A stretch of 64,000 nucleotides of DNA from Mycolicibacterium aromaticivorans JS19b1 = JCM 16368 (GTDB lineage: Bacteria > Actinomycetota > Actinomycetes > Mycobacteriales > Mycobacteriaceae), in NCBI RefSeq assembly GCF_000559085.1, contig NZ_JALN02000001.1:2418001-2482000 (forward strand), written 5' to 3'. Positions 7,976 through 20,524 of this stretch are shown in pieces. Below the pieces are notes generated by a model. It made no database searches and had not been told where the DNA came from. It was given only the letters and a program-made list of their open reading frames with translations. A program made the position numbers and the translations under genes. Each line of letters starts with the position of its first letter. The stretch's first letter is position 1.

Positions 7976-10215
7976 CCGCTTTTCGCGGAGACCACAGTCA
8001 CCGGAATGCCATTGAGCGCCCCGTTGCCCGACGGTTCGTCGAGGAACGTCGGCGGCGACAGGATGTTGGTGTTGACGCCGGGTGAGCCGTTGGCCACCGA
8101 CATCCGGGTGCCCGGTTTGCCGTGGCCCCAGCCGTGCGGCATCGAGACCACACCGGGTTTGATGGCGTCGGTCACCTCCACCGGCACCTCGATGCGGCCG
8201 GCCGAGGACTCAACCGACACCGTCTCCCCGCCGGCGACCCCGCGACTGGCGGCGTCATCGGGATGCATCAGCAGGGTGCAGCGATCGCGGCCCTTCATCA
8301 AGACCGAAACATTGTGCAGCCACGAATTGTTCGACCGCAGATGACGTCGGCTCACCAACACCAGCTCGTCGGGTTCGCGCTCGAGACGCCGGCCCAGCCG
8401 CGGGATGTCGTCGAGCAGGTACTGCGGGGCCAGACGGATCTTCTTGTCTGTGGTGTTGAGGATTTCGGGTACCTGCGACACCATCGGCCCGAAGTTGATC
8501 CCGTTGGGCTGCTCCTTGAGCTTCGCCAGGCTCAGCCCGTCCGGGTTCTCGCCGTAGCGGTCGCCGAACGGCCCGGTGCGCAGGGTCAGATCGAGAATGC
8601 GTTCCGGTCCGCCCTGCGTGTAGTTGCTGCGCACCTGCGCGCCGTCGAGTCCCTGGGTGAAGCACAGGTAGTCGAAGAACCCGTCGTCGATTGCGGCGAC
8701 GTCGACCTCTTCGGCAGGGGTTCCCGCGCACAAGCCGGTGAGCCGCACCAAGATCTCCCACTCCTCCGGGCGGCCGGGATCCTCGGGGGTGAACACCGGT
8801 GCGGAATAGTTCGCGATGCTGTTGATCGCGAACGCCAGGATCAGGTCGTCGTGATGCGGCTGCTCCAGCGGCGACAAGCCCGGCAGGATGACGTCGGCAT
8901 GGCGGGTGGTTTCGTTGAGCCACAAGTCAACCGCGATCATCGCGTCGAGGCCCGGCAGCAGCTCATCGAGCCGATGCCCCTGTGGGGTGGACAGCACCGG
9001 ATTGCCTGCCACCGTGATGAGTGCGCGGATCTGTCCCTCCCCCGGTGTTTCGATCTCCTCCGCCAGACACGACACCGGCACCTGACCGAGTACCTCCTTG
9101 GCGCCGCGAACACGGGTCTGCCAGCGGCCGAACTCGGGCAGTCCACCCTCCAGGCCGGGCTGGGGCTGGGCGGTGACCGTCCACACCGCGGGCCGGGGGA
9201 ACATGGCACCGCCCGGGGTGTCGAAGTGGCCGGTGAGGATGTTGACGACGTCGACCAGCCAGCTGGCCAGACTGCCGAACTCCTGATTGCACAACCCGAT
9301 TCGCCCGTACACGACGGCACGTTCGGTGCCCGCCAGTTGGCGGGCGAGGTGTTTGATGCGCTCAGCGTCAATGCCCGTCACCGGGGCCACCCGCTCCGGT
9401 GACCAATCGGCCGCGGCCGCCCGCAAAGTCTCGACACCGTCGACGTGGTCGGCCAGGCGGCCCGGGCGGACCAGGTCCTCCTCGAACAAGGTGTGCACCA
9501 CGGCCAGCAGCAGTGCGGCGTCGGTTCCCGGGGTGATCGGTAACCATTCGTCGGCCTTCGCCGCGGTCGCGGTGCGGACCGGGTCGATGACGATCACGTT
9601 GTCGATGCGGCCGAGGATGCCCATCACATCGGGGGCGGCCAGCAGCGAGCCCTGCGAGGCGGCCGGATTCGCGCCCATCACGACCAACAGGTCGGTGCGT
9701 TCGATGTCGGGAACCGGGAATCCCCACCAGTTGCCGTACATCAGATGCGACGAGAGGTTCTTCGGCCACTGGTCGACGGTGCCCGGTGAGTAGCTGACCG
9801 GGATTCCCGACATACCCAGCAGGACGCCCGTGTAGCGGCCCAGCGAGAACGAATGCGCCAGTGGATTGCCGGTATAGCAGGTGACCGCACCGATGCCATG
9901 CTCGGCGATCACCGGGGCGAGCAGTTCGGTGCAGCGCCGAAAGGCGGCGTCCCAGCTGACCTCCTGCCACTGTCCGTCGACCTTGATCATCGGCTTACGG
10001 ATCCGGTCGGGATCGTCGTGGACGGCGCCCAGCGACGCGCCCTTGGGACACAGGTGCCCCCGGCTCCAGACGTCGTCCTGGTTACCGCGGATGCTGTCGA
10101 CACGCCCGTCGGAGACCTGAATCTCCAAGCCACACATGGCCTCACACAACGGGCAGGTGTAGAGGTGGCGGCCGTCTCGGCCGATGGCGGCCAGCTCGAT
10201 CTTCTCGGTGGTCAC
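7972..10215 (-). CDS. molybdopterin-dependent oxidoreductase with 4Fe-4S site
   Basis: About 747 residues, a cytoplasmic (no Tat signal) member of the DMSO-reductase/formate-dehydrogenase superfamily. The N-terminal motif CPLCEAMCGLEI plus a downstream CPKG supplies the four Cys of a [4Fe-4S] cluster. The bis-MGD catalytic core follows, and a C-terminal dinucleotide-binding domain starts near residue 620 (SRRHLRSNNSWLHN). I do not see an obvious Cys/SeCys Mo ligand, so the substrate cannot be assigned. GTG at 10215 begins TTEKIELAAIGRDG just ahead of the cluster motif; an ATG at 10272 would add 19 basic residues and remains possible. Confidence 0.88.
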   Translation of the reverse strand: MTTEKIELAAIGRDGRHLYTCPLCEAMCGLEIQVSDGRVDSIRGNQDDVWSRGHLCPKGASLGAVHDDPDRIRKPMIKVDGQWQEVSWDAAFRRCTELLAPVIAEHGIGAVTCYTGNPLAHSFSLGRYTGVLLGMSGIPVSYSPGTVDQWPKNLSSHLMYGNWWGFPVPDIERTDLLVVMGANPAASQGSLLAAPDVMGILGRIDNVIVIDPVRTATAAKADEWLPITPGTDAALLLAVVHTLFEEDLVRPGRLADHVDGVETLRAAAADWSPERVAPVTGIDAERIKHLARQLAGTERAVVYGRIGLCNQEFGSLASWLVDVVNILTGHFDTPGGAMFPRPAVWTVTAQPQPGLEGGLPEFGRWQTRVRGAKEVLGQVPVSCLAEEIETPGEGQIRALITVAGNPVLSTPQGHRLDELLPGLDAMIAVDLWLNETTRHADVILPGLSPLEQPHHDDLILAFAINSIANYSAPVFTPEDPGRPEEWEILVRLTGLCAGTPAEEVDVAAIDDGFFDYLCFTQGLDGAQVRSNYTQGGPERILDLTLRTGPFGDRYGENPDGLSLAKLKEQPNGINFGPMVSQVPEILNTTDKKIRLAPQYLLDDIPRLGRRLEREPDELVLVSRRHLRSNNSWLHNVSVLMKGRDRCTLLMHPDDAASRGVAGGETVSVESSAGRIEVPVEVTDAIKPGVVSMPHGWGHGKPGTRMSVANGSPGVNTNILSPPTFLDEPSGNGALNGIPVTVVSAKSG

Positions 10216-10339
10216 CGACCCACGGTAAGTCGGCCGGGCTCGCGATCGCCGACGTTTCGTCAACTTTGCCATCAGCCGGTGCCGGCCGAGGCGAATTACA
10301 CAGGTGTGAGTAAACCCTGGGGATAACCCCGGCGGCGGG

Positions 10340-11914
10340 TTAGATCGGGATCAGACCATGCTTACGCTGCACGCGCAGGATCTGCTTGTCCCGCAGGATC
10401 CGCATGGCGCCGCGCAGCTGCAGACGAGTCTGATGCGGCTCGATCACCGCGTCGACATAGCCCCGCTCGGCAGCCACATACGGCGTTGCCATGTCGCGGT
10501 TGTACCCCTCGATGAACTGGCGCCTGATCTCCTGAACTTCTGGAGCCTTGGGATCGGGGAACCGCTTCACGATCAGCTGGGCCGCACCTTCGGCACCGAT
10601 CACCGCGATGCGCGCCGTCGGCCACAAGAAGTTGAAGTCAGCCGTCAGCTGCTTGGACCCCATCACCGCGTACGCGCCGCCGTAGGACTTGCGGATGGTG
10701 ATGGTCACCTTCGGCACGTCTGCCTCGACGACGGAGTAGAGGAACCGGCCGCCGCGCTTGATGATGCCGTTCTTCTCCTGCTCGACGCCGGGCAGGAAGC
10801 CGGGGGTGTCGACGACGAAAACCAGTGGGGTGTTGAATGCGTCGCAGAACCGCACGAACCGCGCGGCCTTGTCGGACGCCTCGTTGTCGATGGCACCGGA
10901 CATGTGCATCGGCTGGTTGGCGATCACCCCGACCGGGCGGCCGTCGACACGGGCGAAGCCGGTGATGATGGCCTGGCCGGCTTGCGCGGCGACCTCGAGG
11001 AAATCCCCGTCGTCGAAGATCCGCAGCAGGATCTCGTGCATGTCATAGGCGGTGTTGTCCGCGTCCGGCACGAGGCTGTCGAGTTCCAGGTCGTGCGGAG
11101 TGATCTCCGGCTCCAGGCCGGGATTGATCACCGGGGCATCGTCAAACGTGTTGGCGGGCAAGAACTGCAGGTAGTCGCGGACGTAGGTGAAGGCGTCCTT
11201 CTCCGAGTCGACGACCTGGTGGATATTGCCGTACTTGGCCTGGGCGTCGGCGCCGCCGAGCTCATCGAGGGTGACATCCTCGCCGGTGACGTCCTTGATG
11301 ACGTCCGGGCCCGTGACGAACATGTAGCCCTGGTCGCGCACCGCCACGATCAGGTCGGTCTGAATCGGCGAGTACACCGCACCGCCGGCGCACTTACCCA
11401 GGATGATCGAGATCTGCGGAACCAGACCGCTGAGCAGCTCATGGCGACGGCCGAGCTCGGCGTACCAGGCCAACGACGTGGCCAGGTCCTGGATACGGGC
11501 GCCACCGGAGTCGTTGATACCGATGATCGGGCAGCCGACCATCGCAACCCACTCCATCAAGCGGGAAACCTTGCGGCCGAACATCTCTCCCACCGAGCCA
11601 CCGAACACGGTGTAGTCGTGGCTGAACACGCCGACCGGACGGCCGTTGATGGTGCCGTGCCCGGTGACCACACCGTCGCCGTACAACGCGTTGGGATCGC
11701 CGGGTGTCTTGGCCAATGCGCCGATCTCGAGGAAGCTGCCCGGATCCAGCAGCGCGTGGATTCGCGCCCGCGGGCTGGGGATGCCGCGTTTGTCGCGCTT
11801 CGCCGCGACCGCCTCACCGCCCGGTTCCTTGGCCAGCTCCAGCTTTTCGCGGAGTTCGGCGAGCTTTTCGGCGGTGGTGACCGGGTGGTGGGTGGGAGCA
11901 CTCTCAGTGGTCAC
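10340..11914 (-). CDS. accD4: AccD4, long-chain acyl-CoA carboxylase beta subunit
   Basis: Carboxyltransferase subunit of 524 residues (Rv3799c homologue, 522 aa). With AccA3/AccD5/AccE it carboxylates the long meromycolate-partner acyl-CoA (C24-C26) at C2 to give the extender unit for Pks13. Crotonase-fold N- and C-halves are both present: [21 protein letters not shown] near residue 95, GGARIQDL near 135, and the C-half [19 protein letters not shown] and AVMGSKQL. The GTG start overlaps the pks13 stop by 4 bp (GTGA), so it is the third gene of fadD32-pks13-accD4. Confidence 0.97.
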   Translation of the reverse strand: MTTESAPTHHPVTTAEKLAELREKLELAKEPGGEAVAAKRDKRGIPSPRARIHALLDPGSFLEIGALAKTPGDPNALYGDGVVTGHGTINGRPVGVFSHDYTVFGGSVGEMFGRKVSRLMEWVAMVGCPIIGINDSGGARIQDLATSLAWYAELGRRHELLSGLVPQISIILGKCAGGAVYSPIQTDLIVAVRDQGYMFVTGPDVIKDVTGEDVTLDELGGADAQAKYGNIHQVVDSEKDAFTYVRDYLQFLPANTFDDAPVINPGLEPEITPHDLELDSLVPDADNTAYDMHEILLRIFDDGDFLEVAAQAGQAIITGFARVDGRPVGVIANQPMHMSGAIDNEASDKAARFVRFCDAFNTPLVFVVDTPGFLPGVEQEKNGIIKRGGRFLYSVVEADVPKVTITIRKSYGGAYAVMGSKQLTADFNFLWPTARIAVIGAEGAAQLIVKRFPDPKAPEVQEIRRQFIEGYNRDMATPYVAAERGYVDAVIEPHQTRLQLRGAMRILRDKQILRVQRKHGLIPI

Positions 11915-14900
11915 TTGCCCTGCTTCTCCTCGGCTGTATTGGTGATCGCTTCGCTCTCGATACGGCTGATCGCTTCGCTCATATGCGCCCCGACCTTGGC
12001 GATGTACGGCTCGTCGATCGCCTGGATGTGCTCGCCCCCGATGGGCACGATCTCCAGGTCGTGGACGAATTCGCCCCAGCCGCCGTCAGGCTGGCGGACG
12101 GCGTAACGCGGTTCGAACATGATCGCGTCGTCGTGATAGCGGTCCGCCATGTAGAGCGTGACGTGCCCGTCGTAGGGCTCGATGTTGGCTGTGTCCAGGG
12201 CCCGGTTGTCCAGGTAGGACGTCCGCTGATGCTCGATGATGCCGCCGGGGATGTCGACCCCGGCCTCTTTGACGGCGTCCAGGACGAACCGCACCTGACC
12301 TTCGTCGTCGAGTTGTTCGAGTTCCTCGTAAGGGATTTCGGGGATCTCGACGTTGAAGGTCCGCGAAGCGAACACCGCGTAGCGGTCCCAGCGGGCCCGG
12401 ATCTCCTCCTTGGTCTGCGGCACCTCTTCACCGGCGCGAACCGTGTCGATCAGCCCGACGAAGCGGACGTCGCAGCCGTTGCGCGTGAGCCCGACCGCGC
12501 ACGCGTAGGCCAGCGCCCCGCCCAGCGACCAGCCGGTGAGGATGTAGGGACCCTTGCCACCGATCTCCATCAGCTTGGGCACGTACTCGGCCGCGCGCTC
12601 CTCGATCGAGCCCTCGACGCGTTCCAGACCGTAGACCGGAGTGTCGGCGGGCAGCCGCTTGAGCAGCGGCTCGTAAACCACCGTCGATCCGCCGGCCGGG
12701 TGGAACACGAACACCGGGACATGGGCGCTGCCGTCTTTCGGCGCGCGCAAGGTACGGACGAAACCGTCGACCACGCCGTCTTCGAGCTGGGCGCGAACGA
12801 TGGTGGCCAGTGCTTCGATCGTCTTGGTGGACTTCACATCATTGACACTGATGGTGCCTTCGGCGCGCTCGGAGAGGCGGTCGGCCAGCTTGGTGGCGGT
12901 CTCGTCGCTGACGGCGGGCAGCTCGTTGAAGATGCCGCCCGGCGACTTGCCGGTGACGATCGCCCACGTCGCGAACGTGACGCGCTCGGCGGCGTCCCGC
13001 GGCGGCACGTCAGCGCCGAGCGCTTCGGTGACGGCCTCTTGGGTCAAGACCTTTGCAGCCGCTGCGGCAGCCGTGGACTTCGCCTTTCCCGGGCCGGCCG
13101 GATCAGTCGGCGGCGGCGGGACATTCGGCTCGGACTTCGGCTCAACCTCGGCCTCGGTCGCGATCGGGTGACCAGCTTCGGCGAGCTTGGCCTCGAGTTC
13201 GGCGACCGTGCTGGCGCCGCCCATCATCTCCGCCTGCTGGGCGGCGATCTCCTCGGCGGTCTTGCCCTTCTGCGCCTCGGCCAGATCTTCGACCTCGTCG
13301 CGGTGCTCGACGGCGTATTCGACGAGTTTCTCGACGGCGTAGAGATTGGCGTCGCGTACCGCCGTCAATTGAATCGGCGGCAGGTCGAAGTCGTACTCGA
13401 CGCGGTTCTTGATCCGCACCGCCATCAGCGAATCCAGCCCCAGCTCGATCAGCGGGACCTCCCACGGCAGGTCTTCGGGCTCGTAGCCCATGGCCCCACC
13501 GACGATCGCCGCGAGCCGGTCGTGCACCGTTTCGCCCGAATCCGGCGACCACTTGGCGAAGCCGGCGGCCAGACCGGCACCCGCGGTCAGGTTGTCGGAC
13601 AGGATTTCTGCGTCGTCGTCCGGTTCGTCGGCGGGCACTTCAGCCGCCGGAGTGCTCACCGCGACACCAGTGGCGACCGCGGACGGCAACGCCGAGACCG
13701 CTCCGCCGCGGGTGACGACGGCGTCGTAGACCAGCGTGAAGGATTCATCGATGCGCGCGTGCACCTGCACCGAGGCGCCACCGGGATGACGGGTCAGCGT
13801 GGTGACCAGCCGGGCTCCGTCGCCAGGCACCGCGCGCTGCTCGGATGCGGTCAGTTTGGCGTCCGGAAGAACCTGGGCTGCAGCAGATTTCACCAGAGCA
13901 GCCAAGTCGGCCTGCCCCTTCGGCGAGTACTCCCACACGTGCCGGCCGTCGGGGGTGGCCACGTGGTTGCCCGGCATCAGCACCGAGCTGTCTCCGGTGA
14001 ACTGCGCGTCGAGCCAGTGCGGCTTGCGCTTGAACCGGGTCGGCGGGATCTCGGCGTACTCGCCCGCCTCGAACAGAGTCCGGAAGTCCAGATCGTGGCC
14101 GTAGACGTAGAGCTGCGCCATCGCGGCCAGCATCGACTCGACCTCGTCCTGCTTGCGGGCCAGGGTCGCGATCAACTGCGCGTCGTGCAGTCCGGCAGCC
14201 GCGGTGGTCAGGCCAACCTGCATGAGCGCCACCGGGTTCGGCGCCAGCTCCAGGAACGTGGTGTGGCCGTTGTCCACGGCGTTGCGAATGCCGTGGGTGA
14301 AGTAGACGCTGTGCCGCAGCCCCTTCTTCCAATACTCCACATCGTGGATCGGCTCGCCGCCCGGGCGGATGTAGCTACCCTCGTGCACAGTCGAGAAATA
14401 GCCGGTGTGCAGCGGGTGCGCCTCGATGCCCTGGATCTCGGCGGACAACTCACCGAGCAGCGGGTCCATCTGCTGAGTGTGGCTGGCGCCCTTGGTCTGG
14501 AGCTTGCGGGCGAATTTGCTTTCGGATTCCGCCCGGGCGATGATCGCGTCGATCTGGTCCGGCGGGCCGCCGATGACCGTCTGGGTGGGGGCGGCGTAGA
14601 CGCACACCTCCAGACCCGGGTAATCGGAGAACACGGTCTTGATCTCGTCGGCCGAGTACTCGACCAGCGCCATCAGCCGGATGTACTCACCGAACAGCAT
14701 CGCCTCACCTTCACCCATGAGGTGCGCGCGAGAGCAGATGGTGCGGGTGGCGTCGGCCAGCGACAGGCCACCGGCGAAGTAGGCGGCGGCCGCCTCACCG
14801 AGCGACTGGCCCACCACTGCACCAGGTTTGGCGCCGTGGTGCTTGAGCAGTTCACCGAGCGCGATCTGGATGGCGAAGATCACCGTCTGGACCACTTCGA

Positions 14901-17250
14901 TGGGGTACTCGCAGGTCTCGTTGGTGTAGTCGATCGCGTCGTCGAGGATCAGCTCGACAACCGAGTAACCGCGCTCGTCCTGAATGTGCGCGTCGACCTT
15001 GTTGATCCACTCGGCGAACACCGGCTCGCGCAGATACAGTTCCTTGCCCATCTTGCGGTGCTGGGCACCGAATCCGGCCAGAACCCACACCGGACCGTTG
15101 GTCACCGGGCCGTCGGCGCTGTACACCAGCGGACTCTGCTTGCCGTCGGCGATGGCACGCAGACCCTTGATCGCCTCGTCGTGATCGTGCGCCATCACCA
15201 CGGCGCGGGAACGGCCGTGGTTGCGCCGTGACAGCGAGCGGCCGATCGATTCCAACGACGCCGCGCGGCCCGCCGGGCTGTCGATCCAGTCGGCCAGGTC
15301 AGCCGCCGCCGCGCGCTTACGTGAGGTCAGGAATCCTGAAATAGCCAGCGGCACAACAGGAACTGGCTTCTCAGCGGTTTCCCACTCGGCTCGTGCGGCC
15401 TCGATCAACTCCAGCGCTTCGTCGGTAAGGCCGGGCAGCTCCGGCTCGTCGTCGTAGGCGACGGCCGAGGCGTACTCCTCGGCTACCTCCTCATCCCCGG
15501 CGTTGACGAACTCACCGTACTCGTCCATCCGGACCCCGCCGACGTACACGGCGTCGGCGTCGGACGCGGCCGCCTCCTCGACCGGTGCGGATTCCGGTTG
15601 CGGCTCAGCCAGATCCGCAGGCAGCACCTCACGCACCACCACGTGGGCGTTGGCGCCGCCGAAGCCGAATCCGGAGACACCGGCGATCGCATGGCCGCTG
15701 TACCGCGGCCAGTCGGTGACCTTTTCGACGACCCGCAGTCGGACGGCATCGAAATCGATGTACGGGTTGGGGCCGGCGTAGTTGATCGACGGCGGAATCT
15801 TGTTGCGGCTCAACGACAATGCCACCTTAGCCAGGCTGGCCGCACCGGCCGCCGACTCCAGGTGACCGAGGTTGGACTTCACCGCGCCCAGCAGGGCGGG
15901 CTGTTCGGCAGGGCGGCCGCGGCCGACGACGCGACCGAGCGCGTCGGCCTCCATCGGATCACCGAGAATCGTTCCGGTGCCGTGTGCCTCGATGTAGTCG
16001 ACGCTGCGCGGATTGATTCCGGCGTTCTTGTAGGCCTTGCGCAACACATCGGCCTGCGCGTCCGGGTTCGGGGCGAGCATGCCGTTGGACCGGCCGTCGT
16101 GGTTGATCGCGCTGCCTGCGATGACGGCGAGGATCTCGTCCCCGTCGCGGCGGGCGTCGCTCACGCGCTTGAGCAACAGCATGCCGCCACCCTCCGAGCG
16201 CGAGTAGCCGTTGGCATCCGAGGAGAACGACTTGATCCGGCCGTCGGGCGCCAGCACGCCGCCGACCTCGTCGAATCCGATGGTGACCAGCGGGGTGATC
16301 ATCGCGTTGACACCGCCGACCACGGCCACGTCCGCCTCGCCGGTCCGCAGGGCCTGCACACCCTGGTGGGCGGCGACCAGCGAACTGGAGCAGGCGGTGT
16401 CCAAAGCCATTGAGGGGCCGCGGAAGTCGTAGAAGTAGGACACTCGGTTGGCGATGATCGAACTCGTGGTGCCGGTGATCGCGTACGGGTGCGCGGTGGT
16501 CGGGTCGGCCACCGCGAGGAACTGGTAGTCGTTGTTCGACGCACCGATGTAGACGGCGACGTTGGTGCCGCGCAGGCTGGATGCGGGGATGCGGGCGTTC
16601 TCCAACGCCTCCCAGGTGAGCTCGAGCGCCATCCGCTGCTGCGGGTCGATGTTGTCGGCTTCCATCTTCGACAAAGCGAAGAACTCGGCGTCGAAGCCCT
16701 TGATGTCGGCGAGGTATCCACCGCGAGTGGCGGCTTTGGCGACCCGCTCGGCGATGCGCGGTTCGGCCAGGAACTCCGACCAACGCCCGTCGGGCAGGTC
16801 GGTGATCGCATCGCGGCCCTCGAGCAGCGCCTGCCACATCTCGCCGGGCGTGTTCATGTCGCCGGGGAACCGGGTGGCGACGCCGACGATCGCAATATCC
16901 TCGACATCGGCGGCGCGCGACCAATCCTCGCCGTCGGCGTCGAACTCGACTTCGGGCTCACCCTCGATGATCACCGTGGCGAGCGACTCGATGGTCGGGT
17001 GGCGGAAGGCCACCGTCGCGGTCAGCGTCACACCGGTCAGATCCTCGATATCGCTGGCCATCGCTACCGCGTCCCGCGAGGACAGCCCCAACTCCACCAT
17101 CGGGGTGGACTCGTCGACAGCGTCCGGCGCCTGCCCGGTCGCATTGGCCACCCAGTTGCGTAGCCATTCGCGCATCTCCGGCACCGTCATGTCGGTGCGG
17201 GGCGGCGTGTCCGGGGTGTCGGGCATTTCGGGCGTATGTGATTCAGACAT
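11911..17250 (-). CDS. pks13: Pks13, mycolic-acid condensing polyketide synthase
   Basis: Type I PKS of 1,779 residues (Rv3800c homologue, 1,733 aa) that condenses the meromycoloyl chain with the AccD-carboxylated acyl chain to the alpha-alkyl beta-ketoacyl precursor of mycolates. Domain order: N-terminal ACP (phosphopantetheine Ser in GLSS, residue about 56), KS with DTACSS (Cys287), AT with GQSLGE (Ser816), second ACP with GLDSL (Ser1274), and C-terminal thioesterase with GWSLGG (Ser1575). Acidic/Ala-Pro linkers lie between KS and AT (about 540-600) and between ACP2 and TE (about 1340-1400), accounting for the extra length. The order and every catalytic residue are intact, so the enzyme is expected to be functional and essential. 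Confidence 0.98.
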   Translation of the reverse strand: MSESHTPEMPDTPDTPPRTDMTVPEMREWLRNWVANATGQAPDAVDESTPMVELGLSSRDAVAMASDIEDLTGVTLTATVAFRHPTIESLATVIIEGEPEVEFDADGEDWSRAADVEDIAIVGVATRFPGDMNTPGEMWQALLEGRDAITDLPDGRWSEFLAEPRIAERVAKAATRGGYLADIKGFDAEFFALSKMEADNIDPQQRMALELTWEALENARIPASSLRGTNVAVYIGASNNDYQFLAVADPTTAHPYAITGTTSSIIANRVSYFYDFRGPSMALDTACSSSLVAAHQGVQALRTGEADVAVVGGVNAMITPLVTIGFDEVGGVLAPDGRIKSFSSDANGYSRSEGGGMLLLKRVSDARRDGDEILAVIAGSAINHDGRSNGMLAPNPDAQADVLRKAYKNAGINPRSVDYIEAHGTGTILGDPMEADALGRVVGRGRPAEQPALLGAVKSNLGHLESAAGAASLAKVALSLSRNKIPPSINYAGPNPYIDFDAVRLRVVEKVTDWPRYSGHAIAGVSGFGFGGANAHVVVREVLPADLAEPQPESAPVEEAAASDADAVYVGGVRMDEYGEFVNAGDEEVAEEYASAVAYDDEPELPGLTDEALELIEAARAEWETAEKPVPVVPLAISGFLTSRKRAAAADLADWIDSPAGRAASLESIGRSLSRRNHGRSRAVVMAHDHDEAIKGLRAIADGKQSPLVYSADGPVTNGPVWVLAGFGAQHRKMGKELYLREPVFAEWINKVDAHIQDERGYSVVELILDDAIDYTNETCEYPIEVVQTVIFAIQIALGELLKHHGAKPGAVVGQSLGEAAAAYFAGGLSLADATRTICSRAHLMGEGEAMLFGEYIRLMALVEYSADEIKTVFSDYPGLEVCVYAAPTQTVIGGPPDQIDAIIARAESESKFARKLQTKGASHTQQMDPLLGELSAEIQGIEAHPLHTGYFSTVHEGSYIRPGGEPIHDVEYWKKGLRHSVYFTHGIRNAVDNGHTTFLELAPNPVALMQVGLTTAAAGLHDAQLIATLARKQDEVESMLAAMAQLYVYGHDLDFRTLFEAGEYAEIPPTRFKRKPHWLDAQFTGDSSVLMPGNHVATPDGRHVWEYSPKGQADLAALVKSAAAQVLPDAKLTASEQRAVPGDGARLVTTLTRHPGGASVQVHARIDESFTLVYDAVVTRGGAVSALPSAVATGVAVSTPAAEVPADEPDDDAEILSDNLTAGAGLAAGFAKWSPDSGETVHDRLAAIVGGAMGYEPEDLPWEVPLIELGLDSLMAVRIKNRVEYDFDLPPIQLTAVRDANLYAVEKLVEYAVEHRDEVEDLAEAQKGKTAEEIAAQQAEMMGGASTVAELEAKLAEAGHPIATEAEVEPKSEPNVPPPPTDPAGPGKAKSTAAAAAAKVLTQEAVTEALGADVPPRDAAERVTFATWAIVTGKSPGGIFNELPAVSDETATKLADRLSERAEGTISVNDVKSTKTIEALATIVRAQLEDGVVDGFVRTLRAPKDGSAHVPVFVFHPAGGSTVVYEPLLKRLPADTPVYGLERVEGSIEERAAEYVPKLMEIGGKGPYILTGWSLGGALAYACAVGLTRNGCDVRFVGLIDTVRAGEEVPQTKEEIRARWDRYAVFASRTFNVEIPEIPYEELEQLDDEGQVRFVLDAVKEAGVDIPGGIIEHQRTSYLDNRALDTANIEPYDGHVTLYMADRYHDDAIMFEPRYAVRQPDGGWGEFVHDLEIVPIGGEHIQAIDEPYIAKVGAHMSEAISRIESEAITNTAEEKQGK

Positions 17251-17312
17251 GGGGCCTCACCTCGTGCGAAGGGGCGGTCTCCCCTTCATCGGTTGAGTCT
17301 TTCCTTCGGTCG

Positions 17313-19205
17313 TCATTCCGATTCGTCCGGGAAGGCATTGGCCACCTTCCCGCTGCGCAGGGTGCCGTCGAGGTACGCCGACCGGCAGGCTCGCCGGCCG
17401 ATCTTGCCGCTGGAGGTACGCGGGATCGCGCCTGCCGGTGTCAGCAGCACGTCGCGGACCGTGACGCCGTGGCGTACCGCGATGGCCGCGCGGATGTCGT
17501 CGGAGATCGGGCCCATCTCCATCTTGTGGGAACCCGGCGCGCGCTCGGCGACGATCACCAACTGCTCGGAGCTGTCGTCGGCATCGCGCTTGAGCCCGGC
17601 GTGGGCGTTGTCGAACACCTCGTCCGGCAACTGGTTCGCCGGCACCGAGAACGCGGCGACGAAACCGGTCCGCACCGCCTTGGTGGCCTCCTGAGCGGAA
17701 TACTCCAGGTCCTGCGGGTAGTGGTTCCGGCCGTCGATGATCACCAGGTCCTTGACGCGGCCGGTGATGTACAGGTCGCCGTCGTAGAACGCCCCGAGGT
17801 CACCGGTGCGCACCCAAGTCGCCTCGTCGGTGGCACCCTCGGCGTGCGACGGGCTGGTCCGCGACTTGAGGATGTTCTGGAACGTCGCGATGGTCTCGTC
17901 CGGCTTGTTCCAGTAACCGGTGCCCATGTTCTGGCCGCTGATCCAGATCTCACCGATCTGTCCGTCGGCCAGCTCGGTGGCGGTGTCGTTGTCGACGATG
18001 ACCGCCCACTCGGCGACACCGATCTTGCCCGCCGAGGCCTGGGCCACCGCCATGGGTGAATCGTCGGGCACCACCACGAAACGGCCCGCGTTCAGCTCGT
18101 CGCGATCGACCGAGACGATCTTCGGTTCTTCAGCAGCCGGGGTGGTCGAGACGAACAGGGTTGCCTCGGCCAGGCCGTAAGACGGCTTGATGGCCTTGGG
18201 CTGGAAACCGAATGGACGGAAGGCGTCGTTGAAGCGCTGCACGGTGGCCGCCGAGATCGGCTCGCTGCCGTTGAGGATCGCCTTGACGTGGGACAGGTCC
18301 AGCGGCTCTTCGTCGTCCTTCGGCACACCACGTGCCGCGGCATGGTCGAACGCGAAGTTCGGCGCCACCGAAATGGCGCCGCCGGTGTCGCCCTCGCGAT
18401 AAGCAAGTTCACGGATCCAGCGGCCCGGGCGGCGAACGAAAGCCGCAGGCGTCATGAACGTGAAGTAGTGGCCGATCATCGCCGGCAGCAGCGCGGTGAC
18501 CAGACCCATGTCGTGGAAGAACGGCAGCCAGGACACGCCCCGGTCGCCTTCCTCGCCCTCGAGGGCCTCGATCACCTGCACGACGTTGGTGGCCATGTTC
18601 AGGTGGGTGATCTGCACACCGCTGGGGATGCGGGTGGAACCCGAGGTGTACTGCAGATAAGCGATGGTGTTCTCGTCGACCGCATCGAACGGCTCCCAGG
18701 TAGCGCCGACCTCGTCGGGCACCGCATCCACGGCGATGACGCGGGGGCGCTCCTTGGCCGGGCGGCTGCGGAAGAACTTGCGCACGCCTTCGGCGGAGTC
18801 GGTGGTGGTCAGGATCGCCGACGCGCCGCAGTCGTCCAGCACGGCGTGCAGTCGGCCGACGTGGCCGGGCTCGGCCGGGTCGAACAGCGGGACGGCGATC
18901 CGACCGGAGTACATGGTGCCGAAGAACGCGACGAGGTAGTCGAGGTTCTGCGGGCACAGGATGGCGACGCGGTCGCCCGGCTGGGTGACCTGCTGGAGGC
19001 GGGCGGCGACGGCGCGGTTCCGGGCGCCGAAGTCGGCCCAGGTCAGCTCGCGGACGACGCCGTCACGTTCGACGGAGAAATCCAGGAACCGGTAGGCGAT
19101 CTTGTCACCGCGGACCTTGGCCCAGCGCTCCACGTGCTTGATCACACTGGCGCCCTCGGGGAAGGTGATCAGTCCGTTCTTGATGAACGGGTTGTGGAAC
19201 GGCAT
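17313..19205 (-). CDS. fadD32: FadD32, meromycolate fatty-acyl-AMP ligase
   Basis: Fatty-acyl-AMP ligase of 630 residues (Rv3801c homologue) that activates the meromycolic chain as acyl-adenylate and loads it onto the N-terminal ACP of Pks13. The adenylation P-loop [14 protein letters not shown] is near residue 185. LNGSEPI and PSYGLAE (near 335) and the C-terminal [17 protein letters not shown] and [14 protein letters not shown] are typical FAAL motifs. The C-terminus includes [19 protein letters not shown], close to the family signature. It is the promoter-proximal gene of the operon, 62 bp ahead of pks13. The start is the ATG of MPFHNPFI. Confidence 0.98.
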   Translation of the reverse strand: MPFHNPFIKNGLITFPEGASVIKHVERWAKVRGDKIAYRFLDFSVERDGVVRELTWADFGARNRAVAARLQQVTQPGDRVAILCPQNLDYLVAFFGTMYSGRIAVPLFDPAEPGHVGRLHAVLDDCGASAILTTTDSAEGVRKFFRSRPAKERPRVIAVDAVPDEVGATWEPFDAVDENTIAYLQYTSGSTRIPSGVQITHLNMATNVVQVIEALEGEEGDRGVSWLPFFHDMGLVTALLPAMIGHYFTFMTPAAFVRRPGRWIRELAYREGDTGGAISVAPNFAFDHAAARGVPKDDEEPLDLSHVKAILNGSEPISAATVQRFNDAFRPFGFQPKAIKPSYGLAEATLFVSTTPAAEEPKIVSVDRDELNAGRFVVVPDDSPMAVAQASAGKIGVAEWAVIVDNDTATELADGQIGEIWISGQNMGTGYWNKPDETIATFQNILKSRTSPSHAEGATDEATWVRTGDLGAFYDGDLYITGRVKDLVIIDGRNHYPQDLEYSAQEATKAVRTGFVAAFSVPANQLPDEVFDNAHAGLKRDADDSSEQLVIVAERAPGSHKMEMGPISDDIRAAIAVRHGVTVRDVLLTPAGAIPRTSSGKIGRRACRSAYLDGTLRSGKVANAFPDESE

Positions 19206-19483
19206 ACCAGTCTCCTGTCAGAACACATCTGTGTCGGGCCCCGCGGCGGCCGCGCACGACATCGCGCCACCGTTCGCCCTGCGTCTAGGGCCCCAAACCT
19301 CACAGATCGTACCGATCCATCCCAGGTCCGTCGGGGACCTCGATAGCCCTGTGGGCCGGCGCCCTGTCGGCTCGGACGCTGGGACGCCGGACCGACAGCT
19401 GACGCATGCAGCTCTTATTTTCTTCTTAATGTTAGGCGTAGTCGCGGCGGCGGCCAAATCCATCGGCCGACGAAGCTCCCACG
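19206..19483. other. upstream region of the fadD32-pks13-accD4 operon
   Basis: This 278-bp intergenic stretch lies between fadD32 and the end of culp6, both on the minus strand. It should hold the fadD32 operon promoter. It contains a locally AT-rich patch around 19408-19438 that contrasts with the surrounding GC. I do not see a convincing operator palindrome or a Rho-independent hairpin, and no coding frame with recognisable text. Confidence 0.4.
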
Positions 19484-20503
19484 TCATCCATGTTTTGGAT
19501 GGGGCGCGTTCTCGATCAGATTGCGCGCCCAATTCAGTGTCCACTGCGTCGACGTTTGCCCGTCGAGGTTCCAGAACTGCGGCGTGTTGTACAGCGCGTG
19601 CACGGGTTGCCCGGCGCCGCCGGCCAGTACGTCGAGGGTGGTCGGCAGATTCGTGATGTTGAACGCTTGCTGGGGCGCAGCGCAGATCAGGTCACCGGCG
19701 GCGCAGATCTCGTTGGTGCGGTTGTTCAGCGCGCCGAAGCCGCCCGGCCGAGCCCCCGTCATGGTCAGCCCCATCGCGGACAACACCGGAACTTCCTGCA
19801 GCGTGATCTCGGCGCCTTCGCCCGGCGGGTTGGGGCCGATGTCCTGCCCGACACTCTCCTGGCGACGGCCGTCGGCGATCAGCGTCACACCCAACACCAG
19901 GTCCTCGTCGACCGGGCCTCGCCCATTGCCGATATCGCTGGCGATGTCACCGCCGATCACCGCGCCCTGCGAGAAACCGGCGATGACGTAACTGGTCAGC
20001 GGGCAGCGGTTGTTCATGTCGGTCATCGCCTTGACCGCATTACGGGTGCCCTCGGCGCGGCTGTCGTTGTAGGACATCTGGTTGTCCTGCGACAGCGGAT
20101 TATGGAACTGAGCGGTGTAGGGAACGGTGTAGACCTCGACGCGGTCACGGCCGAACTGGCCGGCGATCGGCGCCGTGACGTTGAGCATCAGCGACCGCGG
20201 AAACTGCGTCGGGTTCAGCGGGTCGTCGGTCGGCGACGACTCCCAGGTGCCAGGGATCGCGATCATCTGAACGTCCGGGCAGCTGGCGTCCTGGAATTCC
20301 GGCCGTGGCTTGTGCTGACCGGGGGAACTGGTTGGCGGCAGCGCGGTCGGCGGCACCGCCGTCGGCGGCGCTTCGGGTCGGCGGGCGACGATGACGATGA
20401 TCGCGACGATCAGTGCCACCGCGGCGGCCATGGCGCCGGCGGCGATCAGTCCGAGAATGCGGTGACGTCGGCGACGGGCGGGGGTCCGGGATTTTCGAGC
20501 CAT
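19484..20503 (-). CDS. culp6: Culp6, cutinase-like envelope lipase/thioesterase
   Basis: Essential-type cutinase-like hydrolase of 339 residues (Rv3802c homologue, 336 aa). A basic N-terminus leads to one signal/TM helix (about 16-41), a Pro-rich linker (44-70), then the cutinase domain. The nucleophile is Ser178 in GFSQG, with Asp271 and His302 as the remaining triad, and Cys pairs flank them as in the family. The M. tuberculosis enzyme has phospholipase/thioesterase activity and is linked to mycolate homeostasis. It sits immediately upstream of fadD32, as in other mycobacteria. Confidence 0.95.
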   Translation of the reverse strand: MARKSRTPARRRRHRILGLIAAGAMAAAVALIVAIIVIVARRPEAPPTAVPPTALPPTSSPGQHKPRPEFQDASCPDVQMIAIPGTWESSPTDDPLNPTQFPRSLMLNVTAPIAGQFGRDRVEVYTVPYTAQFHNPLSQDNQMSYNDSRAEGTRNAVKAMTDMNNRCPLTSYVIAGFSQGAVIGGDIASDIGNGRGPVDEDLVLGVTLIADGRRQESVGQDIGPNPPGEGAEITLQEVPVLSAMGLTMTGARPGGFGALNNRTNEICAAGDLICAAPQQAFNITNLPTTLDVLAGGAGQPVHALYNTPQFWNLDGQTSTQWTLNWARNLIENAPHPKHG

Positions 20504-20524
20504 TGAGGGGAGGTGATCTTCCTT

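Noticed and set aside
11983..15231. 1,082-codon plus-strand open frame opposite pks13
   Set aside because: Antisense to an intact multidomain PKS with all catalytic motifs; composition is that of a reverse-frame shadow.
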